Source: Nocardia asiatica NBRC 100129 (lineage in GTDB: Bacteria > Actinomycetota > Actinomycetes > Mycobacteriales > Mycobacteriaceae). Taken from it: 61,975 nt of DNA. Shown here piece after piece: positions 18,382 to 27,637 of the stretch (position 1 is the first letter of the stretch; the number at the start of each line of letters is the position of its first letter). Under the pieces are notes generated by a model. The model made no database searches. It saw only the letters and a program-made list of their open reading frames with translations, and was not told the origin of the DNA. The stretch is taken from assembly GCF_000308415.1 (NCBI RefSeq), contig NZ_BAFS01000194.1, positions 1 to 61,975 of the forward strand, written 5' to 3'. The position numbers were made by a program, and so were the translations under genes.

Positions 18382-20664
18382 TCAGGACTTGGCCAGATAC
18401 TCCAGTCGCTCGGAGTCCACGGCGGCGTGCATCATCCCGGCCAAACCGGGATGATCGCGCAGTCCCGGGTCGGCGGCCACCACGGCCCGCGCGAAATCCT
18501 GGGCGGCGGTGATGACCTCGAGGTCGTCCAGCAGTGACAGCAGCCGCAGCGAACGGGCCGTGCCGGACTGGGCGGCCCCCAGCACGTCGCCCTCGCGGCG
18601 GGTGCGCAGGTCGAGCACCGCGAGTTCGAAGCCGTCGTTGGTCGCCGCGACCGCGTCCAGCCGCGCCATGGCCGACCCGCCCGGCGCGGCGTCGGTGACC
18701 AGCAGGCACAGACCTGGGTGCTGCCCCCGGCCGATCCGGCCGCGCAGCTGATGCAATTGGCTGACGCCGAACCGGTCCGCGTCGACGATCACCATCACCG
18801 TCGCGTTGGGCACGTCCACCCCGACCTCGACCACCGTGGTGCACACCAGCACGTCCACCGATCCGTCGTTGAACGCGCGCATCACCTGGTCTTTCTCGTC
18901 GGCGGGCAGTCTGCCGTGCAGCAGGCCGACCCGCACGCCCGACAGCGGCCCGCCGCGCAGCATCTCGAACACGTCCAGCACGGCCTGGGTGGTCGGGCCG
19001 TCTTTCTCCGCGTCAGCGGATTTCGAGCGCCCGTTGCGGGACTTGCCCGTCGCTTCCTCGTCGTCGCCGATGCGCGAACACACCACGTACGCCTGGCGTC
19101 CGGCGGCGACCTCCTCCACGATGCGCTCCCAGGCCCGATCCACCCAGTTCGGATGCTGCCTGCGCGGCACCACCTTGGAGACGATCGGCGAGCGGCCTCT
19201 CGGCAGTTCGGTCAGCGTGGAGGTCTCCAGGTCGCCGAGGGTGGTCATCGCGATGGTGCGCGGGATCGGCGTCGCGGTCATCACCAGCAGATGCGGGCTG
19301 GCGCCCGCTTTCGCCTTGGCGCGCAGGGCGTCCCGTTGCTCCACGCCGAAGCGATGCTGCTCGTCCACCACCACCATGCCGAGATCGAAGAACTCGACGT
19401 TGTCCTGGATCAGCGCGTGCGTGCCGATCACGATGCCCGCCTCGCCGGTCACCGCCTCCAGCAGCGCGGCCTTCTTCGCCGCGGCCGACATCGAGCCGGT
19501 CACCAACGTCACGCGGGTGGCGTGGTCGGCCGCGCCCAGCTCGCCCGCGGCACCCAGTTCACCGAGCATGCCCCGAAGCGAACGATAGTGCTGCGCGGCG
19601 AGCACCTCCGTCGGGGCGAGCAGGGCGCACTGCAGGCCCGCGTCCACCACCTGCAACATGGCGTGCAAGGCGACGATCGTCTTGCCGGAACCCACCTCGC
19701 CTTGCAGCAACCGATGCATCGGCTGCTCGCGGGCCAGATCGGCGGAGATCTCGGCGACGACCTGCCGCTGGCCCGCGGTGAGCTCGAAGGGCAAGCGCTT
19801 GTCGAACGCGGCGGCGATGCCGTCGGCGCGCGGCGCGCAGGCGCGTGCGCGCCGCCCGGACACCTCGTGCCTGCGCTCGGCCAGCACCAACTGCAGGGCC
19901 AGCGCCTCGTCGAAACGCAACCGGTCGCGGGCCTGATCGATGTCGGACTTGCGCTCGGGCAGGTGGATCAGGCGCAGCGCGTCGGACAGGTTCGGCAGCG
20001 CGCGTTCGGCGCGCATGTCCTCCGGCAGCGGGTCATCGAGCGGATCGAGCTGGTCGAGCACCTGCCGCACACACGCGAGCACATCCCAGCTCTGCACCTT
20101 GGCGGTCGCCGGGTAGACCGGGATGAACTCGCGCTCCATGAACGAGGTGTCCACTCCTCCCGCGCCTTTGGCGCTGTGCGCCAAGCCGCGCAGGTCGCCG
20201 CCGCCGCGCACCTTCGTCAGCGCGCCGACCGTGTCGTCCTCGCCCTCGGTCTCCGGCAGGATCAGGTAGCCGGGGTGGCTGAGGTTCCACTGGCCGGGGC
20301 GCCAGTAGTTCACCGTGCCCGACATCATCGCGCGCAGACCTTCGCGGACGACGTACTTCACCTTGTCGCCGTTGAAGAAGGTGACGTCGACACCGCGCCC
20401 GGACCCGGTGTCGAGCACCACCTTCAGCAGCGACCCGCGGCGGTTGCGCATCGGCCGCAGGTCGGCCTTGGTGATCCGTCCGATGACCGTGATGTGCGAA
20501 CCGTCCTCGGGCGCCTCCTCGGTGAGCGGCTGCCCCTGCGTGGCGTAGCGCAGCGGGTAGTGCCGCAGCAGGTCCTCCACGGTCTGCATGTCGAACGCGT
20601 CCGCCAGCGAGGCCGCCGCCTTCGCTCCGAGGACGTGGTCGAGCCGGTCGCCCAGTGCCACCAT
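18382..20664 (-). CDS. recG: ATP-dependent DNA helicase RecG
   Basis: RecG remodels stalled replication forks and Holliday junctions. The 760 residues hold an N-terminal OB-fold wedge domain (about 60-160, HITVIGRI), helicase motif I GEVGSGKT, motif II (DEQH), motif III (TATPIPRT) and the C-terminal helicase half with LHGRLPADEKDQVM and QLRGRIGRG. It starts 3 bases after the stop of the upstream DAK2 gene, the recG/DAK2 pair that is conserved in mycobacteria. Confidence 0.97.
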   Translation of the reverse strand: MVALGDRLDHVLGAKAAASLADAFDMQTVEDLLRHYPLRYATQGQPLTEEAPEDGSHITVIGRITKADLRPMRNRRGSLLKVVLDTGSGRGVDVTFFNGDKVKYVVREGLRAMMSGTVNYWRPGQWNLSHPGYLILPETEGEDDTVGALTKVRGGGDLRGLAHSAKGAGGVDTSFMEREFIPVYPATAKVQSWDVLACVRQVLDQLDPLDDPLPEDMRAERALPNLSDALRLIHLPERKSDIDQARDRLRFDEALALQLVLAERRHEVSGRRARACAPRADGIAAAFDKRLPFELTAGQRQVVAEISADLAREQPMHRLLQGEVGSGKTIVALHAMLQVVDAGLQCALLAPTEVLAAQHYRSLRGMLGELGAAGELGAADHATRVTLVTGSMSAAAKKAALLEAVTGEAGIVIGTHALIQDNVEFFDLGMVVVDEQHRFGVEQRDALRAKAKAGASPHLLVMTATPIPRTIAMTTLGDLETSTLTELPRGRSPIVSKVVPRRQHPNWVDRAWERIVEEVAAGRQAYVVCSRIGDDEEATGKSRNGRSKSADAEKDGPTTQAVLDVFEMLRGGPLSGVRVGLLHGRLPADEKDQVMRAFNDGSVDVLVCTTVVEVGVDVPNATVMVIVDADRFGVSQLHQLRGRIGRGQHPGLCLLVTDAAPGGSAMARLDAVAATNDGFELAVLDLRTRREGDVLGAAQSGTARSLRLLSLLDDLEVITAAQDFARAVVAADPGLRDHPGLAGMMHAAVDSERLEYLAKS

Positions 20665-20667
20665 GCG

Positions 20668-22455
20668 CTACTCCACTCCGATCTGCACCGAATCGCCCTG
20701 CTGCCCACCGGAATACACGATCACCTCGACACCGGGAAACCGCAGCGCGATGTGGGCGGCCAGTTCGTCGCCCAGCCCCTCCGGCGCGGCCGCTCCGACC
20801 AACAGGGTGACCAGCTCGCCGCCGAAGGCGAGCAGCCGGTCCAGCAGCGTCCGTCCGGCCGTGCGCACGTCGCGCTCGATCACGACGACGTCGTGCCCGG
20901 CCAGCCCGAGTCCGTCGCCCGGCTCGCAGGTGCCGACCATGGTGAGCGCGCGTTCGGTGGCCGCGCGCAGCGCTCCCCAGCGCGTCGTGGCCGCCGCCTC
21001 CGACATGGCGAAAGCGTCGTCGACCGCGATCCGGCCGCGGTCGTGCACCGCCAGCGCGGCCAAGCCCTGCACCATCGACGCGCTCGGCAGCAGCAGCACG
21101 TCGCGGTGGGCGTCGCGCGCCGCGACACCGACCGCGACCAGTTCGTGCGCGGGCAGCGCTCCGTTGGGCAGCACGAGGACTTCGCGGTTCGGCATCCGGC
21201 GGATCGCGGCCAGCAGCGTCGTCGCGGTGACCGGCTCGTCGCCCGCCAGCACCACGGCGCCCGCGTCCTCGAAGAGAGCCGCCGCGCCCGCGCCTGCGAC
21301 CACCGCGAGAACGCCGCGATCGGCGGGAGTGCCGGGGGGCCGCGCCGCGGCGGAACCGAGCGCACCGACCACCACCTGGGTCGAATCGGCGGCCGGGGCG
21401 GAAATCGCGCTGTCTCCGGCTCGGGTCGGCCAGGTTCGCGCGTCACAGGCGCGGGCGGCGAAGTTCGGGTCGCTTCGGGTGACCGCTCCCCCATCGCGGT
21501 GGTGCCCGGACCATACGTCTCGGTGCGACCCGTAGGCGACGTTCTCGACGCGGATCCGGCTGAGCGTGCCCGCCGCGATGCCCACCTCCACGGCCGCGCC
21601 CGCGTCGGCACAGTGCACATGCGCCGACCAGCAACCGCCGCCGTCACCCACGACCACCACCGAGTCGCCGAGTTCGCCGAGCCGGGCCCGCAGCGCGGCC
21701 ACCCTCGACTCGTCCGAGTCGGCCAGCAGATACATCACCTCGTACTGCGGTTCGGCGTCGCCCGCGGACGCGGATCGCACCGCGGGCGGCCGTGGGTATT
21801 CGGGCCGCGCGGGTGCCTCGCCCCTCGTCATCGTGACCAAGCTGTCCAGCAGCACGACCAGCCCACGGGCGCCTGCGTCCACGACGCCGGCCTCCCGCAG
21901 CACACCCAGTTGAAACGGAGTGTCACCGAGCGCCTCGGCCGCACCGTCGGCCGCGGCCAGCGCCACGCCCGCCAGCGCCTGATCCGGGCATCCCGCCGCC
22001 GCCGCGGAGGCGCGGTCCAGCACGGTGAGGATGGTCCCTTCGATCGGCACGCTCAGCGCCTCACGCACCAGCTCCGAGGCCCTGGCCAGCGCGACGCGCA
22101 GGCTGTCGGCCGTGAACGGACCGCCGTCCACCGCCTCCGCGACGCCCCGCAGCACCTGGGACAGGATGATCCCGGAGTTGCCGCGTGCGCCGGTGGTCGC
22201 GCCGTGCGCCATCGCGACGGCGACGGCATGGGCCGCGCTCGCGCCGGTGGTCGCCCGCGCCGCGGCCGCTTCTCCCGCCTCGACCGCGGCTCGCATGGTG
22301 GCCAGCAGGTTGGTGCCGGTGTCCGCGTCCGGGACGGGGAAGACATTGAGTGCGTTGATCTCCTCGCGCCGATGTTCCAGGCCGGCGAGACAGGTGCGGC
22401 CCCAGCACAGCAAAGCCGTGCCGTCCAGCACCTCTCGCGCTCCCGACGCCGTCAC
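20668..22455 (-). CDS. DAK2/DegV-linked fatty acid kinase-like protein (FakA/YloV type)
   Basis: The protein has an N-terminal DhaL-type kinase domain with the Mg-ATP binding motif [10 protein letters not shown] and [12 protein letters not shown], and a long C-terminal domain of the YloV/FakA type, giving 595 residues. FakA phosphorylates fatty acids held by a FakB (DegV) partner in Firmicutes; the role in actinobacteria is inferred by homology. GTG 22455 is chosen because GGGAG lies just upstream; the frame is open to a GTG at 22515. A hydrophobic, low-complexity stretch with Ser/Thr/Arg around 370-400 ([16 protein letters not shown]) interrupts the middle of the protein and may be a linker. 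Confidence 0.85.
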   Translation of the reverse strand: MTASGAREVLDGTALLCWGRTCLAGLEHRREEINALNVFPVPDADTGTNLLATMRAAVEAGEAAAARATTGASAAHAVAVAMAHGATTGARGNSGIILSQVLRGVAEAVDGGPFTADSLRVALARASELVREALSVPIEGTILTVLDRASAAAAGCPDQALAGVALAAADGAAEALGDTPFQLGVLREAGVVDAGARGLVVLLDSLVTMTRGEAPARPEYPRPPAVRSASAGDAEPQYEVMYLLADSDESRVAALRARLGELGDSVVVVGDGGGCWSAHVHCADAGAAVEVGIAAGTLSRIRVENVAYGSHRDVWSGHHRDGGAVTRSDPNFAARACDARTWPTRAGDSAISAPAADSTQVVVGALGSAAARPPGTPADRGVLAVVAGAGAAALFEDAGAVVLAGDEPVTATTLLAAIRRMPNREVLVLPNGALPAHELVAVGVAARDAHRDVLLLPSASMVQGLAALAVHDRGRIAVDDAFAMSEAAATTRWGALRAATERALTMVGTCEPGDGLGLAGHDVVVIERDVRTAGRTLLDRLLAFGGELVTLLVGAAAPEGLGDELAAHIALRFPGVEVIVYSGGQQGDSVQIGVE

Positions 22456-22759
22456 CGCGCTCCCTTCCGCCTCCTGCGCACCACCGCCCGCCAGGTTAGC
22501 GGGCGCTCCCGACACACGACCGGTAAGACCGCGCCATAGAATGGAGGTGCTCCGGCGACCGCTCCGGCACTCCTGCCAGGGGACCGGTTTGGTGGATCGG
22601 TACCGGCACAGCTACCCTTGCAGGGTTGCCTCGCGCGGCCGTCACCGGTCAGCGCTGGTCGGCTTCCCAGCCGGCAGGGCACACACTCGACATTGCACGA
22701 GGGCGCGCCGCATCGCGAAAGCGGCGGTCCCCACCATTGACATGAAGGAGTTCGCGACT

Positions 22760-22951
22760 ATGGCTGCCGTCTGCGACGTCTGCGCCAAGGGCCCCGGCTT
22801 CGGGAAGTCGGTCTCGCACTCGCACCGGCGCACCAACCGTCGTTGGAACCCGAACATCCAGACCGTTCGCGCGCAGGTCGCCCCGGGCAACACCCGCCGC
22901 ATGAACGTGTGCACCTCCTGCCTGAAGGCGGGCAAGGTCGTCCGCGGCTGA
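22760..22951 (+). CDS. rpmB: 50S ribosomal protein L28
   Basis: The 63-residue protein has the L28 core ([16 protein letters not shown]) and two CxxC pairs (CDVCAKG near the start, CTSCLKAG near the end), so it is the zinc-binding (C+) form. The start at 22760 follows an AAGGAG site with 9-base spacing. It is divergent from the DAK2 gene, with a 304-base gap that holds no other gene that I can support. Bacteria with this form often carry a Cys-free copy under Zur control elsewhere. Confidence 0.95.
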   Translation: MAAVCDVCAKGPGFGKSVSHSHRRTNRRWNPNIQTVRAQVAPGNTRRMNVCTSCLKAGKVVRG

Positions 22952-22971
22952 TCCGCCCAGCTGACCGCCGA

Positions 22972-23007
22972 ACGCCCCGGCACCCGTTTCGGGTGGTCCG
23001 GGGCGTC
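22972..23007 (+). terminator. Terminator hairpin after rpmB
   Basis: ACGCCCCGG with CCGGGGCGT forms the lower stem and CACCC with GGGTG the upper part around a TTTC loop, with a small bulge. It sits about 20 bases past rpmB. Confidence 0.65.
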
Positions 23008-23042
23008 GTCATGACTGCGGGGCCTCGGCGAGCGGGCCAGCG

Positions 23043-23579
23043 GTGACGGAGCGACCCTGGCGAGTCCAGCCACTGGCCGCCGAACACACCTACCGCCTCG
23101 CCGAATGCCACATCTCCTGCTGGCGCGAGGCCTATCGGGGACTGGTGCCCGCGCACGTGCTCGACGCGTTCGACATCGGGCGGCGGGCCGAGCTGTGGGA
23201 GCGCGATCGGGTGCGCTACCCGGGCCGCACGCACGTCGCGATCGTCGACGACGTGGTGATCGGTTTTTCCAGCGCGGGCCCGCCCGGCGACGCGGACGCG
23301 GTCACACCGCTCGAACTGCAAGCCCTCTATGTGCGCTCCCGCTGGCACGGCAGCGGCGTAGCCGACGACCTGATGCGCGCCGCCCTCGATCCGGCCGCTC
23401 CGTGCTCGCTGTGGGTGTTCGAGCAGAACGGGCGCGCCCAGGCGTTCTACCGCAGGCATGGTTTCGTGCTCGACGGCACGCGCAAGATCGAACCGTTCAC
23501 CGCCGCGGTGGAGGTGCGTATGGTGCGCACGCCGACGAGGCGCGCGGACTCCGTCGCGGAAGACATCAATCAGACGTAA
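23043..23579 (+). CDS. GNAT-family N-acetyltransferase
   Basis: The 178-residue protein has a GNAT fold: an N-terminal helix pair (HISCWREAYRGLVPAHVLD, typical of the PhnO/YdaF-like group), a beta strand 'ELQALYVRSRWHGSGVADDLM' carrying the acetyl-CoA binding (Q/R)xxGx(G/A)-like turn as RWHGSG, and C-terminal FYRRHGF. The acceptor substrate is unknown. The start is GTG at 23043, about 90 bases after rpmB and behind its terminator, so it is probably expressed on its own. Confidence 0.85.
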   Translation: MTERPWRVQPLAAEHTYRLAECHISCWREAYRGLVPAHVLDAFDIGRRAELWERDRVRYPGRTHVAIVDDVVIGFSSAGPPGDADAVTPLELQALYVRSRWHGSGVADDLMRAALDPAAPCSLWVFEQNGRAQAFYRRHGFVLDGTRKIEPFTAAVEVRMVRTPTRRADSVAEDINQT

Positions 23580-23761
23580 TTCCGCCAACGCTCCGATCAC
23601 CGCGAACGACCAACTGCACGTCCGGCCGCATCCAACGGCGGGACCCCACCCGCGCTCCGGCCATACACGAATAATCGGAGGACCGGCTCGGGCTACGGCC
23701 GGGACGGCGCTTCGACCGCGCTCCAGCCGACCGTCCGGCTGTGCCCGTTAAGGTGCACACC

Positions 23762-24550
23762 ATGACCTCCACCGAGCAAGGCGGGTACGTGACGACCGTC
23801 GACGGCGTCCTCCAGATCACCATCGCCACGTCCGCCAACGGCACGTCCATGGACTTCGCGGGTATCAACGCCGGCACCGCCGCGCTGCGCTCGCTCGGCT
23901 CCGAGGTGGGCGCGGTGCTGCTGCGTGGCACCGGCGCCAACTTCTGCGCGGGCGGTGACGTGCGCGGCTTCGCCGCCGCGCGGGATCGCTCCGCGCACAT
24001 CCACGCGCTGGCCACCGACCTGCACGAGTTCGTCCGCGCCCTGGACGCCGTCTCGGTGCCGGTGGTGGCCGCGGTCCAGGGTTGGGCGGCGGGGGCGGGG
24101 ATGAGCCTGGTCTGCCTGGCCGATATCGCCCTCGGCGGCGCGAGCACCAAGCTGCGCCCGGCCTACCCCGGCATCGGTCTGAGCCCGGACGGCGGCATGT
24201 CCTGGACGCTGCCGCGCGTCGTCGGGCGGGCGCGGGCCCGCGAGATCCTGCTCACCGACGCGATCCTCGACGCCGACGAGGCGGTACGCGCGGGCGTGCT
24301 GAGCAGGCTGGTCCCCGACGACGAGATCGTCGAGCAGGCGCAACAGCTGGCCCGCGCCCTCGCGAACGGACCGCGTTCCACCCATGCGAGCATCAAAGCA
24401 TTGCTGCGGCAGTCGGATAACGCGACGCTGAGCGAGCAGCTCGACAGCGAGCGCGAGGGAATCGCCGCGGCCGTCGGCTCGGCCGCCGGACGTGAGGGCG
24501 TCGACGCGTTCGTCGCGAAGCGCAAACCCGACTACGCCGGGCTCGCCTGA
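23762..24550 (+). CDS. Enoyl-CoA hydratase/isomerase family protein
   Basis: This 262-residue crotonase-fold protein shows the oxyanion-hole segments GANFCAGGDVRGF and VQGWAAGAGMSLVCLADI. At the second catalytic position it has an Asp in GLSPDGG instead of the Glu pair of classical hydratases, a pattern seen in isomerase-type members such as PaaG. The likely activity is double-bond isomerisation or hydration of an acyl-CoA; the chain length is unknown. ATG 23762 is chosen over an upstream frame extension to 23741. It is convergent with the alpha/beta hydrolase gene, 7 bases away. Confidence 0.88.
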   Translation: MTSTEQGGYVTTVDGVLQITIATSANGTSMDFAGINAGTAALRSLGSEVGAVLLRGTGANFCAGGDVRGFAAARDRSAHIHALATDLHEFVRALDAVSVPVVAAVQGWAAGAGMSLVCLADIALGGASTKLRPAYPGIGLSPDGGMSWTLPRVVGRARAREILLTDAILDADEAVRAGVLSRLVPDDEIVEQAQQLARALANGPRSTHASIKALLRQSDNATLSEQLDSEREGIAAAVGSAAGREGVDAFVAKRKPDYAGLA

Positions 24551-24557
24551 CCGGACG

Positions 24558-25421
24558 TCACTCCCGGGTCGAGAGCACGAATTTCGCCACCGCGTCGGTG
24601 AACGAGTCGTTGTCGTCACCGGCGGCGGTGTGCGCGGCGCCGCCGATCTCCACCAGCTGGGCGTGCGGCACCAGCCGCTGGAACGCTTCGGCGCCCTCGG
24701 CGCTCACCACGTCCGAGCGCATGCCGCGCACCAGCAGCACCGGGATGCGCAGCGCCCGCGCCGCGTCCTCCATCGGCTCGATCATCGCCGAGGGGTCTTC
24801 CGGCCGGTCGCTGAGCATGTCCGGATCCCAGTGCCAGTACCAGCGACCGTCCCGCTCACGCAGGTTGCGCAGCAGGCCGTCGGTGTTCTTCGGCCGCGGG
24901 CGGTGCGGCAGATACTCGGCGACCGCGTCGGCCGCCTGTTCCAGGGTGTCGAAGCCGTCGCGATGCCTGCCGAGGAAGTCGATCACCCGGGCCACCCCTT
25001 CCGGCTCGGGCCTGGTCACGATGTCGACGAGCACCAGGGCGCTGATCGCGTCCCCGCCGGGCCGCGCGGTGGCGAGCAAGCCGGTGATCCCGCCCATGCT
25101 GGCCCCGACGACCACCGCAGGCGCGCCCAGCTGTTCCAGCACCAGCAGCAGGTCGTCCACCATGGTCTGGCGCCGGTAGTCGCGATCCGGCGCCCACGCG
25201 CTGTCACCGTGACCGCGGGCGTCGACGGTAACCACCCGCATACCCGACGCGCCGAGCCGCGCGCCGGTCTGCTTCCAGGAATGCCGGGTCTGCCCGCCAC
25301 CGTGCAGGAAGACGACGAGCGGGCCGTCGACCGGACCGAACTGATCGGCGGCCAGCTCGATTCCGCCCGAACCGCGCAGCCGGAGCCGGGACGGTTCGAG
25401 AAGATTGTTCGCATTACTCAC
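24558..25421 (-). CDS. Alpha/beta hydrolase
   Basis: The 287 residues have the oxyanion-hole strand FLHGGGQTRHSW (38-49), the nucleophile elbow VVGASMGG with Ser108, an acid in the 'VVVDIV...MRSD' region and a C-terminal catalytic His in GGAAHTAAGDD. The pattern HGGGQTRHSW is common in actinobacterial esterase/epoxide-hydrolase-like proteins. The substrate is unknown and there is no signal peptide. It is convergent with the enoyl-CoA hydratase gene. Confidence 0.88.
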   Translation of the reverse strand: MSNANNLLEPSRLRLRGSGGIELAADQFGPVDGPLVVFLHGGGQTRHSWKQTGARLGASGMRVVTVDARGHGDSAWAPDRDYRRQTMVDDLLLVLEQLGAPAVVVGASMGGITGLLATARPGGDAISALVLVDIVTRPEPEGVARVIDFLGRHRDGFDTLEQAADAVAEYLPHRPRPKNTDGLLRNLRERDGRWYWHWDPDMLSDRPEDPSAMIEPMEDAARALRIPVLLVRGMRSDVVSAEGAEAFQRLVPHAQLVEIGGAAHTAAGDDNDSFTDAVAKFVLSTRE

Positions 25422-25479
25422 GATCTGTAGGATCGCACAACGCCGGTTCGCGCCGGCGCGAACCCGCCGAATCGGCGAT

Positions 25480-25707
25480 TCAGCAGCCCAGATTGCCCAC
25501 GAAGAACAGGCAGGCGATCTTCGCGTTCACCGACGCGGAGATGGTGGAGGAACCGGTGGAGGTGTATTCCTCGGCGACCGGAGCCGTCGTGCTCTCCGTG
25601 GCGGGCTCCAGCCGCAGCGGGGCCGCACCGGCGACAGCGGCGCCGCTGGTGAGTGCGGCACAGAAGGCCAGGGTCGCGGTAGCGCCGCGGAGGGTGGTGT
25701 TGTGCAT
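25480..25707 (-). CDS. Small secreted protein, unknown function
   Basis: A 75-residue protein with a clear Sec signal peptide: a positive start, hydrophobic core (TLAFCAALTSGAAVAG) and an AxA-type cleavage site near residue 29 (AGAAP). The mature part of about 46 residues is Ser/Thr/Ala-rich and ends with two Cys (KIACLFFVGNLGC), which could form a disulfide. I know of similar short secreted proteins in Nocardia but no function. GAGGAG lies upstream of ATG 25707. Confidence 0.7.
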   Translation of the reverse strand: MHNTTLRGATATLAFCAALTSGAAVAGAAPLRLEPATESTTAPVAEEYTSTGSSTISASVNAKIACLFFVGNLGC

Positions 25708-25759
25708 GGAACAGCTCCTCACTCGTTTTCTCTAGGTCGATCACACACAGACGCCCGAC

Positions 25760-26443
25760 TCAGGGCAGGCGCCAGTCAACCGGTTCGGCGCCCAGTTCGT
25801 CGAGCAATTCGTTCACTCGCGAGAAGGGGCGGGAACCGAAGAACCCACGCGACGCCGACAGCGGCGACGGATGCGCGGACTCGATATACGGGATCTCGGA
25901 TTCGGCCAGCAGCGGCTTCAGCGTCGCGGCGTCCTTGCCCCACAGGATCGCCACCAAGGGCTCGTCCCTGGCGACCAGGGCGCGGATCGCCTGCTCGGTG
26001 ACCGCCTCCCAGCCCTTGCCGCGGTGCGAGGCCGGCTTGCCGGGCGACACGGTGAGGACCCGGTTCAGCATCAGCACACCTTGGTCCGACCACGGGCTCA
26101 GATCGCCGCAGGACGGCGTGGGGTGGCCGAGATCCTTGCTGTACTCGGCGAAGATATTGGCCAGGCTGCGCGGGATCGGCGAAACGTCCGGCGCCACGGA
26201 GAAACTCAGACCCATCGGGTGGCCGGGCGTGGGGTAGGGATCCTGGCCGACGACGAGCACCCGCACCGCGTCGAACGGACGCTGGAAGGCGCGCAGGACG
26301 TTCTCACCGGACGGTAGGTAACCGCGGCCCGCGGCGTTCTCGGCGCGCAGGAATTCGCCCATGGCGGAGATCCGTTCCGCAACCGGCTCGAGTGCCTTCG
26401 CCCAGCCCGGATCCATGATTTCCGACAGTGGTTTCGCGCCCAT
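25760..26443 (-). CDS. ung: Uracil-DNA glycosylase
   Basis: Ung excises uracil from DNA to begin base-excision repair. The 227 residues have the water-activating motif GQDPYP (67-72, catalytic Asp68) and the DNA-binding loop HPSPLSA near residue 190, the hallmarks of family 1 enzymes. It lies 11 bases downstream of thiL on the same strand, the thiL-ung pair seen in mycobacteria. Confidence 0.97.
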   Translation of the reverse strand: MGAKPLSEIMDPGWAKALEPVAERISAMGEFLRAENAAGRGYLPSGENVLRAFQRPFDAVRVLVVGQDPYPTPGHPMGLSFSVAPDVSPIPRSLANIFAEYSKDLGHPTPSCGDLSPWSDQGVLMLNRVLTVSPGKPASHRGKGWEAVTEQAIRALVARDEPLVAILWGKDAATLKPLLAESEIPYIESAHPSPLSASRGFFGSRPFSRVNELLDELGAEPVDWRLP

Positions 26444-26454
26444 GACCGCACAAC

Positions 26455-27459
26455 TTAGCGTGGTCGGCCGTCAACTGACGAGTCCGCCCCACGGAACGAT
26501 TCCCAGCCGCCGCCACCGGTCGGGGCCACGCCGTCGACCGTGAGCCCGCGACCGGCCACAACCCGCCCGATCGCGACCCATCCGGGCGGGAGCGGGCGGT
26601 CCGCGGCCCACGTGCCCGCGAAGGCGTGGTCCTCGCCACCGGTCAGGATCCATTGCGCCGCATCGGCATCCAGCCGGGCGGCGATTCGTTCCAGCGCCGG
26701 GTCGCGCAGCGCGGCCGAATCCAGCTCGATGCCGACGTCCGAGGCCGCGGCGATGTGCCCGAGATCCGCGAGCAAGCCGTCGGACACATCGGTCAGCGAA
26801 TGCAGCCCGCGATCGGGCGCGCCGCCGAGCCCGCCCGATGCCGGGCTTTCGCGCAGCACATCCAGGACCATCGCGTAGGGCGGTTGCGGAACGCGATGCG
26901 CGGCAAGCGCTCCCGCGACCTCGGGGCCGGTCACCCCGGCCGTGAAGGCGTCCAAGCCCGCCGCCGACCAGCCGAGACGTCCCGCCACCGCGACGATGTC
27001 GCCCGCGCGCGCTCCGGACCTGGTGATCGGCGCGTCGCACGGGTCGCCGAACGCGGTGACGGAGATGACCAGTTCGCGGCTGCGAACCAGGTCACCTCCC
27101 GCGATGGACGCGCCCGCCCTGGCGGCCTCGGCCCACATGCCGTCCGCGAGTCCGTCCACCACCTCGAGCGGGGTGTCGGCCGGGCAGCCGAGCGCGACGA
27201 CGAAGGCGGTCGGCGTCGCGCCCATGGCGACCACGTCGGCGGCGTTCTGCGCGATCGCCTTGCGGCCGACGTCCTCGGGAGCGGACCAGTCCAGGCGGAA
27301 GTGCCGATCCTGCACGAGCATGTCGGTGGTCACCACGAACCGGCCGTCCGGCGCCGCGACCAGCGCCGCGTCGTCGCCGGGACCGAGCAGCACGCCCGGC
27401 GCCTGCACCCGGCCCGCGTTGATGCGGTCGATCAGCGCGAACTCCCCGAGTTCACGCAC
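26455..27459 (-). CDS. thiL: Thiamine-monophosphate kinase
   Basis: ThiL phosphorylates thiamine monophosphate to the pyrophosphate. The protein has the N-terminal substrate/Mg motif [11 protein letters not shown], then [22 protein letters not shown], and [10 protein letters not shown] and GGEDHAF further on, the full PurM-like set. The start is uncertain: an AAAGGA motif at 27494-27499 has no ATG, GTG or TTG at a fitting distance. I give GTG 27459 (334 residues); GTG 27507 would add 16 residues. It is divergent from the DUF3515 gene. Confidence 0.9.
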   Translation of the reverse strand: MRELGEFALIDRINAGRVQAPGVLLGPGDDAALVAAPDGRFVVTTDMLVQDRHFRLDWSAPEDVGRKAIAQNAADVVAMGATPTAFVVALGCPADTPLEVVDGLADGMWAEAARAGASIAGGDLVRSRELVISVTAFGDPCDAPITRSGARAGDIVAVAGRLGWSAAGLDAFTAGVTGPEVAGALAAHRVPQPPYAMVLDVLRESPASGGLGGAPDRGLHSLTDVSDGLLADLGHIAAASDVGIELDSAALRDPALERIAARLDADAAQWILTGGEDHAFAGTWAADRPLPPGWVAIGRVVAGRGLTVDGVAPTGGGGWESFRGADSSVDGRPR

Positions 27460-27637
27460 TGTCCTCGGACCGCTACCGCCGCTGATGACCGATCCTTTCC
27501 GGCGCACTGCTTGCTGGAACGAGCCCGACGGTACCCTTTCAAGGGCACTCGAGTGCCACCGGGCCGGTCCACCGTTGCCGCCGCCGCGCGGCCGCCGACC
27601 GGGGCATCGACGCGCGAACGAGAAAGGATCGGTGAGC

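Noticed and set aside
18718..22539. 1273-residue open frame opposite recG and the DAK2 gene
   Set aside because: A mirror of two well-identified genes; no ribosome site, no family pattern, and His/Arg/Gln-rich shadow composition.
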